From positions 1 through 64,000 of the forward strand of contig JABDLF010000058.1 of NCBI GenBank assembly GCA_013003115.1: DNA of 64,000 bases, in the 5' to 3' direction. The position numbers were made by a program, and so were the translations under genes. The notes beneath the pieces are model-generated. The model saw only the letters and a program-made list of their open reading frames with translations. It ran no database searches and was not told the origin of the DNA. The first letter of the stretch is position 1. The number at the start of each line of letters is the position of its first letter. Source of the stretch: Gammaproteobacteria bacterium (GTDB lineage: Bacteria; Pseudomonadota; Gammaproteobacteria; Steroidobacterales; JABDLF01). This document shows, one piece after another, positions 47,628-58,214 of the stretch.

Positions 47628-49694
47628 CTACCACATTTCGGTGAGCTTGCTGCCAACGTCCAGCACCTTGTCACCTGAAGTTGCTTGCTCGCTTTGCTCG
47701 CCCGCGACCGGCCAGCTAAGGCGCTCACAGCAGGCCAGAACTGCATCGTCCATAAAGCGGCTGCGAGCACCGTAGACGTGGCCATCACCGTGACGCGCCT
47801 GCTGCGGTACGTAATATCGTAGCGGTGCCAAAAGATGCAGATCTTTTTTCGCCCTTGTCATTGCGACATACAGCAGGCGGCGCTCCTCTTCGATAAGCTC
47901 GGCATCACCGGTGGCGAACTCTGACGGGAAATTTCCATCAGCTACGTTCAGCACGAAAACCGAGTCCCATTCCTGGCCTTTCGCTGAGTGCACCGTCGAC
48001 AGCACCAGGTAGTCGTCATCAAGCAGCGGCGAACCCGCCAGGTCGCCGGCAGCAGCCGGTGGATCGAGGGTAAGCTCGGTCAGAAACCGCTCCCGGCTGG
48101 CGAACTGACCGGCAATTTGCTGTAGCTGATCGATGTCGCCCGCGCGAGCCTGAGCAGAGTCATACAGAACCTCTATCTGTGGTCGGTACCAGCTGGCCGC
48201 CAGATCCATGCTCTCTGGCCAGCTGTCCGCTTTTGCAGCAAGCTGGAACATGAGAGCCGCCAGCGCAAACCATTCGTCGCGGGCGCCCGCCGGCGCTCTG
48301 AACTGCGAAAGCGCATCAACTTGCCAATGGGCTGCACCGAGAAACTCATGGGCTCTTGCGGCGGTGCGCGGCCCACAGCCACTTATGAGCTGCACAACAC
48401 GAAACATTGCCATTCGGTCGCGCGGATTCTCGGCCCACCGAAGCAGCGCCAGCAGATCCTTGACGTGCGCGGCTTCGAGGAACTTGAGCCCACCATATTT
48501 CACGTATGGAATGTTGGCGCGCATCAGCTCAAGCTCAAGCCGGTCGCTGTGATGTGCGCTGCGGAACAAGACGGCTTGTTGCCGCAGCAGCTGGCCCCTT
48601 TCGCGGGCCTCGATCACGGCGCTCATAACATAGTCGGCCTGTGCCTCGTCATCGGCAACGGTGGCATAGCGCGGCCGGGCGCCACCGCTGCGCACCGCTC
48701 TCAGTTTTTTGTCGTATTGCCGACTGCCGGACGCCATCAGCGCGTTCGCGGTATCGAGCACCGGCTGAACCGAACGATAGTTTTCCTCCAGTGAAACGAC
48801 CGTGGCGGGCGGGTCGAACTGCGCCGGAAACGCCAGAATGTTTTCGACGCTGGCCGCACGAAAAGAATAGATGGACTGGGCATCGTCACCAACGACTGTA
48901 AGGCCTGAACCGTCAGGCCGGATACGCAGAAGAATCTCTGCCTGCAGCCGATTGGTATCCTGGTACTCGTCAACAAGGATGTGATCGAAGCGCTCGCTGA
49001 TCGAGCCGGCAAGCGCCGCGTCGTTCATCAATAGTCGCCAGCAAAGCAGCAGGTCGTCATAGTCGAGAACGTTGGCGGACTGCTTGGCCGCCACATATCC
49101 GCGAAACAAGCTGCGCAGCTCGGCTGACCATTCAGCACACCAGGGAAAACTCTTTTCCAGAACGTCCTCGAGCTCGCCCCGCGTATTAACGGTTCTTGAA
49201 TAGATATCAGAGCAACAGTTTTTTTTGGGGAAGCGACGCCGCCCCCTCGCCAACCGGAGATCCTGCCGAATCATGTCCATGAGATCGGCGGAGTCTGATC
49301 GATCCATCACCGTGAAATCCGCGTGCAGCCCAATGCGGCGGGCGTACTGCCTGAGAAGCCGATTGGCTATGGAGTGAAAGGTGCCACTCCAGCTGAGCCT
49401 GTGATTGCCGGGCACAACGGTTGCGGCAATCCGGACCGCCCGGCGAGTCATCTCCCGGGCAGCGCGCCTTGAAAACGTGAGCAGCAGTATGCGGTCAGGG
49501 TGAACGCCGCAGGCCAGCAGGTGGGCGACCCGGTAGGCGAGCGTGTTGGTTTTGCCGGTGCCCGCTCCCGCAATAATCAGGATGGGACCTGCTGCCGACG
49601 GCGAGTCGGGCTCGACGCCACAGGAGGCCGCAAGCCGCTGATTCGCATTCAGCGGTGCCAGATAGTCAGCGGCGGCCTTGTTACCGGAGAGCAT
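47628..49694 (-). CDS. UvrD/Rep-family (SF1) ATP-dependent helicase
   Basis: Walker A IIAGAGTGKTNTLAYRVAHLL, LTFSRRAAREM, DHILVDEYQDTN, GDDAQSIYSFRAA, LEENYRS, STVHSAKGQEWDSVFVLNVADG, RRLLYVAMTRAKKDL. Start trimmed to MLSGNKAA. Confidence 0.93.
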   Translation of the reverse strand: MLSGNKAAADYLAPLNANQRLAASCGVEPDSPSAAGPILIIAGAGTGKTNTLAYRVAHLLACGVHPDRILLLTFSRRAAREMTRRAVRIAATVVPGNHRLSWSGTFHSIANRLLRQYARRIGLHADFTVMDRSDSADLMDMIRQDLRLARGRRRFPKKNCCSDIYSRTVNTRGELEDVLEKSFPWCAEWSAELRSLFRGYVAAKQSANVLDYDDLLLCWRLLMNDAALAGSISERFDHILVDEYQDTNRLQAEILLRIRPDGSGLTVVGDDAQSIYSFRAASVENILAFPAQFDPPATVVSLEENYRSVQPVLDTANALMASGSRQYDKKLRAVRSGGARPRYATVADDEAQADYVMSAVIEARERGQLLRQQAVLFRSAHHSDRLELELMRANIPYVKYGGLKFLEAAHVKDLLALLRWAENPRDRMAMFRVVQLISGCGPRTAARAHEFLGAAHWQVDALSQFRAPAGARDEWFALAALMFQLAAKADSWPESMDLAASWYRPQIEVLYDSAQARAGDIDQLQQIAGQFASRERFLTELTLDPPAAAGDLAGSPLLDDDYLVLSTVHSAKGQEWDSVFVLNVADGNFPSEFATGDAELIEEERRLLYVAMTRAKKDLHLLAPLRYYVPQQARHGDGHVYGARSRFMDDAVLACCERLSWPVAGEQSEQATSGDKVLDVGSKLTEMW

Positions 49695-49698
49695 GATA

Positions 49699-49714
49699 CT
49701 GTGAATATATACAA
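49699..49714 (-). promoter_or_regulatory. candidate LexA-like box upstream of the helicase
   Basis: CTGT-GAATATAT-ACAA, 7/8 match to CTGT-N8-ACAG, with AT-rich centre, 4 nt from the proposed start codon. Confidence 0.4.
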
Positions 49715-49722
49715 TATTATGT

Positions 49723-51060
49723 ATGCCTGTACAGGTTTCGGCCACGCAGGTTTCCATTAGCCGTTTCCGGTATGTTAGGCGACCTTGCCGCCGCGTGGAG
49801 CGAGTCTTGGTCCCGGAAAATCCAGTAATAACCAACGATGCCGTGCTGCTGGGCCTGCTCATGCTCACTCTCGGGGCCGTTTTTACGATTTACAGCAGCA
49901 ATCGACCGGCTGTGCAGAAATTCTGCAAGTTCGTCCCAGCCCTGCTGCTTTGCTATTTCATCCCCTCTCTTTACAACAGCTTTAACCTCATCGACGCGGA
50001 GAACTCCAAGCTCTACTTCGTCGCGTCCCGCTATCTTTTGCCGGCCTGCCTGGTGCTTCTCACCCTCAGTATTGACCTGCCCTCTGTGCTCAAACTCGGC
50101 TACAAAGCGATAGTGATGTTCCTCACCGGGACCGTTGGCATTCTCATCGGCGGGCCCCTCGCTATCCTGGCGGTCAGCGCCATCAGCCCTGAAATTGTTG
50201 GTGGTAGCGGACCCGATGCGGTGTGGAGAGGATTGACCACCGTTGCCGGCTCATGGATCGGGGGCGGTGCCAATCAGGCAGCGATGAAGGAAGTTTTTGA
50301 TGTCAGCGACGCTTTGTTTTCTCAAATGGTTGCGGTTGATGTGATCTGGGCGAACATCTGGCTGGCTCTGCTCCTGCTCGCTGCCGGACAGGCCGCGCGA
50401 ATCGACGCCTGGATGCGCGCGGATACGCGCGCCATCGAGGATCTCAAACGGCGGGTCGAAGCTTTTCATGATGAACACGCGAAGCTCCTCGATTTTCCTG
50501 ACCTCATCAAAATGTGCGCGCTGGCATTCGGCATAACTGGCCTGGCACACGCGCTGGCAGGTGCCATCGTGCCGTGGATAAGAGATGCAGCGCCGGTCCT
50601 TGAAAGGCTCAGCCTCACCAGCGAATTCTTCTGGATTGTGGTTATTTCGACCACCGGCGGTCTTGTGCTTTCTTTCACGCGCGCGCGGCAACTGGAGGGT
50701 GCGGGCGCATCCACCGTTGGCTCCGGGTTCCTCTACGTCCTCATTGCAACCATCGGAATGAAAATGGACGTTATGGCGATCTTCGACAATCCCGGCCTGT
50801 TTCTGGTTGGCGGAATCTGGATCGGCATCCACGCCGCGGCACTTTTATTAATGGCAAGACTGCTTCGCGCGCCGGTCTTTTACCTTGCAGTGGGCAGTCA
50901 GGCTAACGTGGGTGGCGCCGCTTCGGCGCCCGTGGTTGCCAGCGCCTTTCACCCCTCGCTGGCACCGGTTGGCGTGCTTCTCGCGGTCCTCGGATACGCG
51001 ATTGGCACCTATGCCGCATGGATCTGTGGTCAACTGATGCGGCTGGCCGCACCCGCCTAA
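49723..51060 (+). CDS. DUF819 family membrane protein
   Basis: LLTLSIDLPSVLKLGYKAIVMFLTGTVGILIGGPLA...LTTVAGSWIGGGANQAAMKEVF...VGSQANVGGAASAPVVASAFHPSLAPVGVLLAVLGYAIGTYAA. Exact start uncertain. Confidence 0.85.
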   Translation: MPVQVSATQVSISRFRYVRRPCRRVERVLVPENPVITNDAVLLGLLMLTLGAVFTIYSSNRPAVQKFCKFVPALLLCYFIPSLYNSFNLIDAENSKLYFVASRYLLPACLVLLTLSIDLPSVLKLGYKAIVMFLTGTVGILIGGPLAILAVSAISPEIVGGSGPDAVWRGLTTVAGSWIGGGANQAAMKEVFDVSDALFSQMVAVDVIWANIWLALLLLAAGQAARIDAWMRADTRAIEDLKRRVEAFHDEHAKLLDFPDLIKMCALAFGITGLAHALAGAIVPWIRDAAPVLERLSLTSEFFWIVVISTTGGLVLSFTRARQLEGAGASTVGSGFLYVLIATIGMKMDVMAIFDNPGLFLVGGIWIGIHAAALLLMARLLRAPVFYLAVGSQANVGGAASAPVVASAFHPSLAPVGVLLAVLGYAIGTYAAWICGQLMRLAAPA

Positions 51061-51088
51061 AAAACAGGCCGGACCCGAAGGCCCGGCC
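51058..51088 (-). terminator. hairpin with U-tract downstream of the FixJ-like gene (minus strand)
   Basis: Minus strand GGCCGGGCCTTCGGGTCCGGCC followed by TGTTTTTT. Confidence 0.55.
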
Positions 51089-51236
51089 AAATAAGATCAG
51101 AAACGCCTTTCCCTGGCATACGGGGGGTGCCGCCACGTCCCTGTGACGGGCGCTTTTGATAATGGCGGCAAGTAACGCCGGCCACCATACGTGTTGGCAC
51201 GTACCTGATCGTCTACAAAAGCAAACAACATAAAAA

Positions 51237-51872
51237 TCAACTGTTTGGGGGCGCGCCTATTTCGTGAACACCACAGCGAACCGCCATGGCCACCAGCTCC
51301 GGCAGTGATTGCGCTGACATCTTCTCCATCATTCGTGTTCGATGCAGCTCTACGGTGCGATAGCTGATTTCGAGAAGCCTGGCGATTTCCTTATTCTGAC
51401 GACCCGCAACCACGTGCAAAAGCACCTCGCGCTCCCGTGGCGTCAGGCGGTCAAAGCGCTGCAACAGCTTCTTGCGCTCCTGCTCACTCGCCCGACGGCG
51501 ATGAGAAATCTCCAACGCTTCCTGCACACGCCGAAGCAGCGTCTCACGCGAAAATGGCTTCTCAAGAAAATCCAGTGCACCGCCCTTGATGGCGCGTACT
51601 GAAACGGGAACATCTCCGTGCCCGGAAACAAACACGACGGGCACTTTCGATTTGACAGAATTCAAATGCTCCTGCAGCTCCAGCCCGCTCTTCCCCGGCA
51701 TGCGTATATCCAGAATCAGGCATGCCGTTTCTTCTGGCACATACTCTTCGAGAAACTCTTCCGCCGTCGCAAACGCCTTTACGGGATAACCGGCGGTGTT
51801 CAGCATCATCAGCATTGAATCGCGCACGGCGCGATCATCATCGACTACGCAAACAAAGCGAGTATCAGGCAT
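51237..51872 (-). CDS. FixJ/LuxR-family response regulator
   Basis: Receiver VCVVDDDRAVRDSMLMMLNTAGY...CLILDIRMPGKSGLELQEHL...VSGHGDVPVSVRAIKGGALDFLEKPF, HTH LTPREREVLLHVVAGRQNKEIARLLEISYRTVELHRTRMMEKM. Confidence 0.93.
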   Translation of the reverse strand: MPDTRFVCVVDDDRAVRDSMLMMLNTAGYPVKAFATAEEFLEEYVPEETACLILDIRMPGKSGLELQEHLNSVKSKVPVVFVSGHGDVPVSVRAIKGGALDFLEKPFSRETLLRRVQEALEISHRRRASEQERKKLLQRFDRLTPREREVLLHVVAGRQNKEIARLLEISYRTVELHRTRMMEKMSAQSLPELVAMAVRCGVHEIGAPPNS

Positions 51873-53595
51873 CCGCAGTGCCCTCTGCCAGCGGAAGTCT
51901 GATTTCGAAACATGCGCCGCTGCCCGTATTTTTAACCGCGCTTAGCGAGCCTCCATGAGCTTCGAGAATTGAACGGCTGATCGACAACCCCAGACCCATT
52001 CCATAGGGCTTGCTGGTTTCGAAAGGCTCAAAAATCGATGCTGCTGAGTCAGGCTTCAGGCCTGGCCCGGTATCGGCCACGCTGATTTCGACGCTATGCG
52101 CACCCGGGCTGGCTGCACGTATGGTAATCAGACGCTCATCGGAGTGCTCGTTGTCTTCGATTGCTTCAATCGCGTTGCGCAACAAGTTAAACAGCACCTG
52201 CTGAATCTGGATTCGACAGACTTCGATAGCCGGTAAACGTTCGGCGCACTCGTCTGCAATGCGGATTTTGCGGGCGCGCGCATCGTGCGCCACCAGCCCT
52301 ACCGTTTCCTCGATCAGCTGCTTCAGGTCTACGACGGTCCGGGTTGTGTCGCCCTTGCGAACAAACTCGCGTAGCCTGCGAATTATCTCGCCTGCCCGCT
52401 GCGCCTGCGCGGCCGCACCACGAAGGGCACGCTCCAGAATTTCGTCATCGCGTGCGTCCGCGAATAACTCTGAGATGCCGGTTTCACAGTAGTTGCTAAT
52501 GGCGGCCAGCGGTTGGTTGATCTCGTGCGCGACGCTGGACGCCATTTCACCCATGGCGACAAGGCGTGCCTCATGTGCGATGTTGTCGCGCTTGGCGCGC
52601 CCGGCTATCGCCGCTTCGCGCCTCTCGATGGCCAGTCCAAACAGGCTGGCAACTGTTCTTAGCGCCTCGGTCTCGGCAACCCCCCAGTCCCGCGGACCGC
52701 TGCACTCATCGAATCCCATGCAACCCCACCACTTGCTGCCGGTAAAAATCGGCACCACCGCTATCGCAGCAATAGACTGGGACTCAAGCAGATCGCGCTC
52801 CGACGCGGGAAAGTCCCTGACCTGGCCCGCAACGAGACGACCGCGGCTCAGCAGTTTCAGCCAGCGACCGTAACCTGCCTGCTCCATTGGGAGATCCTGC
52901 AGTTCCTCGTTGTCAATCTGGGGTTCTATTTCAGGCGCCACCCACTCGAAGCGCTGGCTGAAAAGCAGCGACTCCTCGCTGTCATAATGCGCCTCAAATA
53001 TGTAGACGCGACTGACGCCGGTAGCCTCGCCCAGGTCTCTCAAAAGCTGGTTGCAGCTGTCGTCCCAGTCATCGTCCGCGAGATAGCGCGCTGCCGCAGT
53101 GCTGATGGTTTGCAAAATGGCATCGCGGCTTACCATCGCATCCTCTTGCTCGCTCTCTCTGCGAATATCCCGCAGCGCGATGACTGCCAGCTGACCCCCT
53201 TCAGACTGCCACAGCCGCCCAAACAACACGCGCGAGCTTATCCTCGGATCTGTGCCTTCGAATACCGGATCAAGCCGCATAGAATTTTTTTTCTGCAATG
53301 TGGAAAAAAATGCCGGCCAGTCTGCAACCCGAGGATCGACGTTTCTCACGTGCCGGCCAATGAGCTTTTCGCGCGGGCGGCTCAGCACGTTAGCTGCGCT
53401 CAGGTTAGTACCGACAATACGGCCTTCGGGGCTTACGCAATATACGGGATACTCGCAGAGGTCCAGAACCGAGCACAGCTGCGTGATCTCCCCGCCCACT
53501 GCTTTTTCTGATGTGGAATTCTCTTGCTCGGCCAAAATACCCCCCGGGAATTTTTCACGATGATAACAGCAGGCTCCCTGCCTCGCCCGGCACAC
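51865..53595 (-). CDS. PAS-GAF sensor histidine kinase (FixL-like class)
   Basis: H-box MGEMASSVAHEINQPLAAISNY, ATPase motifs NLLRNAIEAIED, ISVADTGPGL, GMGLGLSISRSILEAHGG. Start uncertain (may be near 53535). Confidence 0.9.
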   Translation of the reverse strand: MCRARQGACCYHREKFPGGILAEQENSTSEKAVGGEITQLCSVLDLCEYPVYCVSPEGRIVGTNLSAANVLSRPREKLIGRHVRNVDPRVADWPAFFSTLQKKNSMRLDPVFEGTDPRISSRVLFGRLWQSEGGQLAVIALRDIRRESEQEDAMVSRDAILQTISTAAARYLADDDWDDSCNQLLRDLGEATGVSRVYIFEAHYDSEESLLFSQRFEWVAPEIEPQIDNEELQDLPMEQAGYGRWLKLLSRGRLVAGQVRDFPASERDLLESQSIAAIAVVPIFTGSKWWGCMGFDECSGPRDWGVAETEALRTVASLFGLAIERREAAIAGRAKRDNIAHEARLVAMGEMASSVAHEINQPLAAISNYCETGISELFADARDDEILERALRGAAAQAQRAGEIIRRLREFVRKGDTTRTVVDLKQLIEETVGLVAHDARARKIRIADECAERLPAIEVCRIQIQQVLFNLLRNAIEAIEDNEHSDERLITIRAASPGAHSVEISVADTGPGLKPDSAASIFEPFETSKPYGMGLGLSISRSILEAHGGSLSAVKNTGSGACFEIRLPLAEGTADA

Positions 53596-53608
53596 GCTTC
53601 ATAAAACG

Positions 53609-53640
53609 AAAAACCCCCGCCGCGGACGCGGCGAGGGTCT
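53609..53640 (-). terminator. rho-independent terminator of groESL
   Basis: Minus strand ACCCTCGCCGCG-TC-CGCGGCGGGGGT followed by a T tract, immediately after the groEL stop. Confidence 0.85.
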
Positions 53641-53668
53641 TGTTTTGCAATTGCAGGTTGCCGGCGGA

Positions 53669-55315
<1,647 letters not shown>

Positions 55316-55340
55316 TTAACTTGAATGATATTCGCGCTGA

Positions 55341-55631
55341 TCAGGCATCAATAACTGCCATGACGTCGTCTTCGCGCATCACCAGATATTCTTCACCATC
55401 GATTTTGACCTCGGTGCCCGAATACTTCCCGAACAGGATCTTGTCACCGTTCTTGATATCCAGCGGCCGAACTTCGCCGCCCTCGAGCAGCTTGCCCTTG
55501 CCAACGGCAACCACCTCGCCGCGTATCGGTTTTTCAGTTGCGGTATCGGGAATCACTATGCCGCCGGCTGAAGTGGTCTCAGCTTCTAGTCTTTTAACCA
55601 GCACCCGGTCGTGCAACGGACGAATCTTCAT
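55341..55631 (-). CDS. groS: co-chaperonin GroES
   Basis: [46 protein letters not shown]...MAVIDA. Confidence 0.98.
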   Translation of the reverse strand: MKIRPLHDRVLVKRLEAETTSAGGIVIPDTATEKPIRGEVVAVGKGKLLEGGEVRPLDIKNGDKILFGKYSGTEVKIDGEEYLVMREDDVMAVIDA

Positions 55632-55770
55632 GGAATCTCCTCCTGGCAAAATTGTCAACTATCTGAAATATCGACTTTTTTTCGCCACCTAGTCAACACT
55701 ATGCAGCGTGCCCTGCGACCCTGGCGGGCCGCTTGGGCGCGACGTGCCGGTCTCAATTCAGGGCGTGGCG

Positions 55771-55808
55771 ATTAGATGGTGGCGGGCCACCAGGTTTTCA
55801 AGGGGGGG
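55771..55808 (-). promoter_or_regulatory. candidate sigma32 (heat-shock) promoter of groESL
   Basis: Minus strand CCCCCCCTTGAAAACCTGGTGGCCCGCCACCATCTAAT: CTTGAAA -35 and CACCATCT -10 (cf. CCCCATnT), about 140 nt upstream of groS. Confidence 0.6.
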
Positions 55809-55817
55809 CCAGGCTGA

Positions 55818-56486
55818 TCAGCCGGGCTGAAGTGCACCGTGGTCTATATGCCTTAGCTTGTCTCGCTGACCCAGGCGATAAAAGGAGCGTATCTCCGGCA
55901 GCAGCCCGCGAACGCGGCGCCTGCCGAAAAAGACCCTTGCGAGCCGCAGGCAATATTTGCCGGCGTAGCGGTTTGCCAGGCGATACCTTTCATGTTCGGG
56001 CTGCGCGAGCCGGGGATCGAGAACCGGGCGCTCGAACAGCGAATGATGCAGCGCCCGCGGAACCTTTCCCGAACTCTGCCCTGCTGCAAGCACAGCCGTG
56101 CAGACGTATTTGTCGACCTCCGCCTGCAACTCAAGTTCCAGCAAAGAAACGGCATGACCCGCCGCCGCTCGCCAGGTCAGATATAAAAAGTGGCTTATAC
56201 CTTCCAGCACCGTCCAGAAGTCATCGAGATTGGAGTCGTTCAGTTCTGAGTGCGGGTTGTTCTCGCCAAGACGATTCAAAACCGATTCGTCGAGGTAAAG
56301 CGCGAGCCTTGCGCCCTCCTCGTCTTGCGCAACAAGGAGTTTTTCCGGCACGTCCCGCGGGTTCCCTGCCTCACCTTCCAGTGTCTGGGCGGCAACCTTG
56401 TCTGTCACCAGAAAATCGGCAGCGCTATGACCGCCCGCAACGCTGTAGATTCGTTCCAGTAGTCTCTGCGTGCGCTCGACGATCAT
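55818..56486 (-). CDS. hypothetical protein
   Basis: Coding-like ORF MIVERTQRLLERIYSVAGGHSAADFLVTDKV..., downstream of the 56503-57153 ORF on the same strand; no family recognised. Confidence 0.7.
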   Translation of the reverse strand: MIVERTQRLLERIYSVAGGHSAADFLVTDKVAAQTLEGEAGNPRDVPEKLLVAQDEEGARLALYLDESVLNRLGENNPHSELNDSNLDDFWTVLEGISHFLYLTWRAAAGHAVSLLELELQAEVDKYVCTAVLAAGQSSGKVPRALHHSLFERPVLDPRLAQPEHERYRLANRYAGKYCLRLARVFFGRRRVRGLLPEIRSFYRLGQRDKLRHIDHGALQPG

Positions 56487-56502
56487 ACGGGGCTCGCAGG
56501 CG

Positions 56503-57153
56503 TCAGTGCTGCGGGCTTGCTGACGAAACCGCCACGGGCTGAACACCCAGTTTCCGCAGGAGCGCACCGGCGCGTTTGCTGCCGGTTTTCATCCAGATCT
56601 CATATAACCTGAGGATGTCACCGTTACTGCTCATCCCGGTGCCTTCACTGACTTCCCATAGCACGTCCACGAAGCCCTGAAACTTGCGGGCCAGTTCCCG
56701 ATAGACGCTGGCAAACCCATGCCCGTTCTGCGTGCCCCGGAGGTGGTTATGCAATGACCCGTAAGCATTGCCGCCCATGGCCACATAGTAATCAACGTCG
56801 ACCAGACGACGCGCAAACATCTGGCTGAAAAAACCGGCGACAAACAAGGAGACATCACCGAGCCTGCGCAGCGCCTCGTTCCTCTGGCGCTCACTGTTCG
56901 CTTCAAGCGCATCACTGAGCATCAGTGCAAGTGGCTTCAGCTGGCGCCCGTCCGGGGTATCTTCGTAGAGCTCTTCTGCCCTTGTGAACATGGTGAGGAT
57001 ATTTACGACGTAATGAACGGTGTGGTCGTCAGCGTTCAGATTTTGATTGACGAGCGCGCTCTCAACCGAGTCCCGGAAGAACTCGCGAACGTTATAAGTT
57101 GCTATGACCTTTCGGCCTCGACTGCCATCTTTCATCAGCAGCCCCCTCATCAC
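56503..57153 (-). CDS. hypothetical protein
   Basis: Coding-like ORF MKDGSRGRKVIATYNVREFFRDSVESALVNQNLNADDHTVHYVVNILTMFTRAEELYEDTPDGRQLKPLALMLSDALEA; start may be 57135. Confidence 0.7.
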   Translation of the reverse strand: MMRGLLMKDGSRGRKVIATYNVREFFRDSVESALVNQNLNADDHTVHYVVNILTMFTRAEELYEDTPDGRQLKPLALMLSDALEANSERQRNEALRRLGDVSLFVAGFFSQMFARRLVDVDYYVAMGGNAYGSLHNHLRGTQNGHGFASVYRELARKFQGFVDVLWEVSEGTGMSSNGDILRLYEIWMKTGSKRAGALLRKLGVQPVAVSSASPQH

Positions 57154-57390
57154 TTGCAGAAAAATTTTTCGCTAACAGTTCCCTTAAACGGTAACAATTT
57201 TCAGCATGACTTCATTAATCCGCGCTTCGCATCGTCTGTCAAGCAACCCGCTCTCGAAACGCACAATTCTTCGCGCCGGCGCGGTTGGCGTTGCTGGAAA
57301 AATGAATGTGAAAGTATTTCAGGAGGTCGTCAGAGGACGATTCAGGCCCTGCCGCCAGGAAAGCGGCATGCGCGTGCGAGCAGTTGCGTT

Positions 57391-57534
57391 TCAACCAGAG
57401 TAGAAACTCAGCAGCAACAGGCCGAGACAGAGCACGACGGCCCAGAGCGCGTCTTCGTGGTTCTCGACGAAAGAGCGCATGCTGTTCTGTCGCTTATCTC
57501 GCGTTTCGGTTGCCATCTTTTTTGCCAATGCCAT
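57391..57534 (-). CDS. 47-aa single-TM microprotein (not in the supplied ORF track)
   Basis: Manual translation: MALAKKMATETRDKRQNSMRSFVENHEDALWAVVLCLGLLLLSFYSG*; basic N terminus and hydrophobic C-terminal TM. Confidence 0.5.
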   Translation of the reverse strand: MALAKKMATETRDKRQNSMRSFVENHEDALWAVVLCLGLLLLSFYSG

Positions 57535-57596
57535 AAGTGAGTTAGAATATAATACTCTTTGGGAACATTAACATAAACACGTAAGTTGTTAAATTC

Positions 57597-57612
57597 TGTG
57601 ACTATCGTCACA
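57597..57612. promoter_or_regulatory. CRP-type box (perfect TGTGA-N6-TCACA)
   Basis: TGTGACTATCGTCACA in the intergenic region upstream of the 47-aa ORF; TATTAT -10-like element at 57549-57554 on the minus strand. Confidence 0.7.
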
Positions 57613-57857
57613 AAAACCGGCGCCCCGGCGAATGCTCGTCCAAGCGTCGGGCTTCGCCAGAGCGCGGGCTTTGCTGCATCCGCGTCTTTTCGATCCCCAT
57701 TGCGCCAGCAGGGAAGCGCTACCGTGGCGGCGGAGTATCCATACGCACCGCCCGGCGCTTGTTCCAAAAAGGTCTTGAAAATTCCGAGGCCTGCGGCGGT
57801 CGCCCTAGCCTGCAGGCACGACAACGGGCGACTTCCGCGTACCAATTCTGGCACGCG

Positions 57858-58058
57858 CTAGTCGTCGTAATATTCTCCGAGGTCCCGCGACAACTCCCGG
57901 CGCTCAATGCGCCGCTCGATCTTTCGACGGGCCGCCAGCATGCGCATTTTGCGATCGCGTCGCTCGGCGCTGCGCAGAAAGGTCTCGACATCAAAATCTT
58001 CTCCGACTCCCCCTTCAGCATCATAAAACTCTGATTCGTATTCCTGTTTCATGGTCAC
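57858..58058 (-). CDS. small charged protein, PA3496-like
   Basis: KQEYESEFYDAEGG...RMLAARRKIERRIERRELSRDLGEYYDD resembles PA3496-type putative envelope integrity proteins; start may be 58052. Confidence 0.6.
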   Translation of the reverse strand: MTMKQEYESEFYDAEGGVGEDFDVETFLRSAERRDRKMRMLAARRKIERRIERRELSRDLGEYYDD

Positions 58059-58214
58059 TCACCCGTGTTGCTAATCATCTACACCACCTGGCATACGTCA
58101 GGCGCTGCGAATATAGGCTGCGGCAGCAAAAAAGCAAGTAAATTTTCAGCCGCCCCACGGGCGGCCGGAATGGCCTGTATCATGGCAGGCAAAAGTGGCT
58201 GACAGCTGGGGAAC

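Noticed and set aside
57408-57854. 148-aa minus-strand ORF
   Set aside because: Different frame from the 47-aa ORF, runs through the CRP box and has non-coding-like composition (SACCC C terminus).
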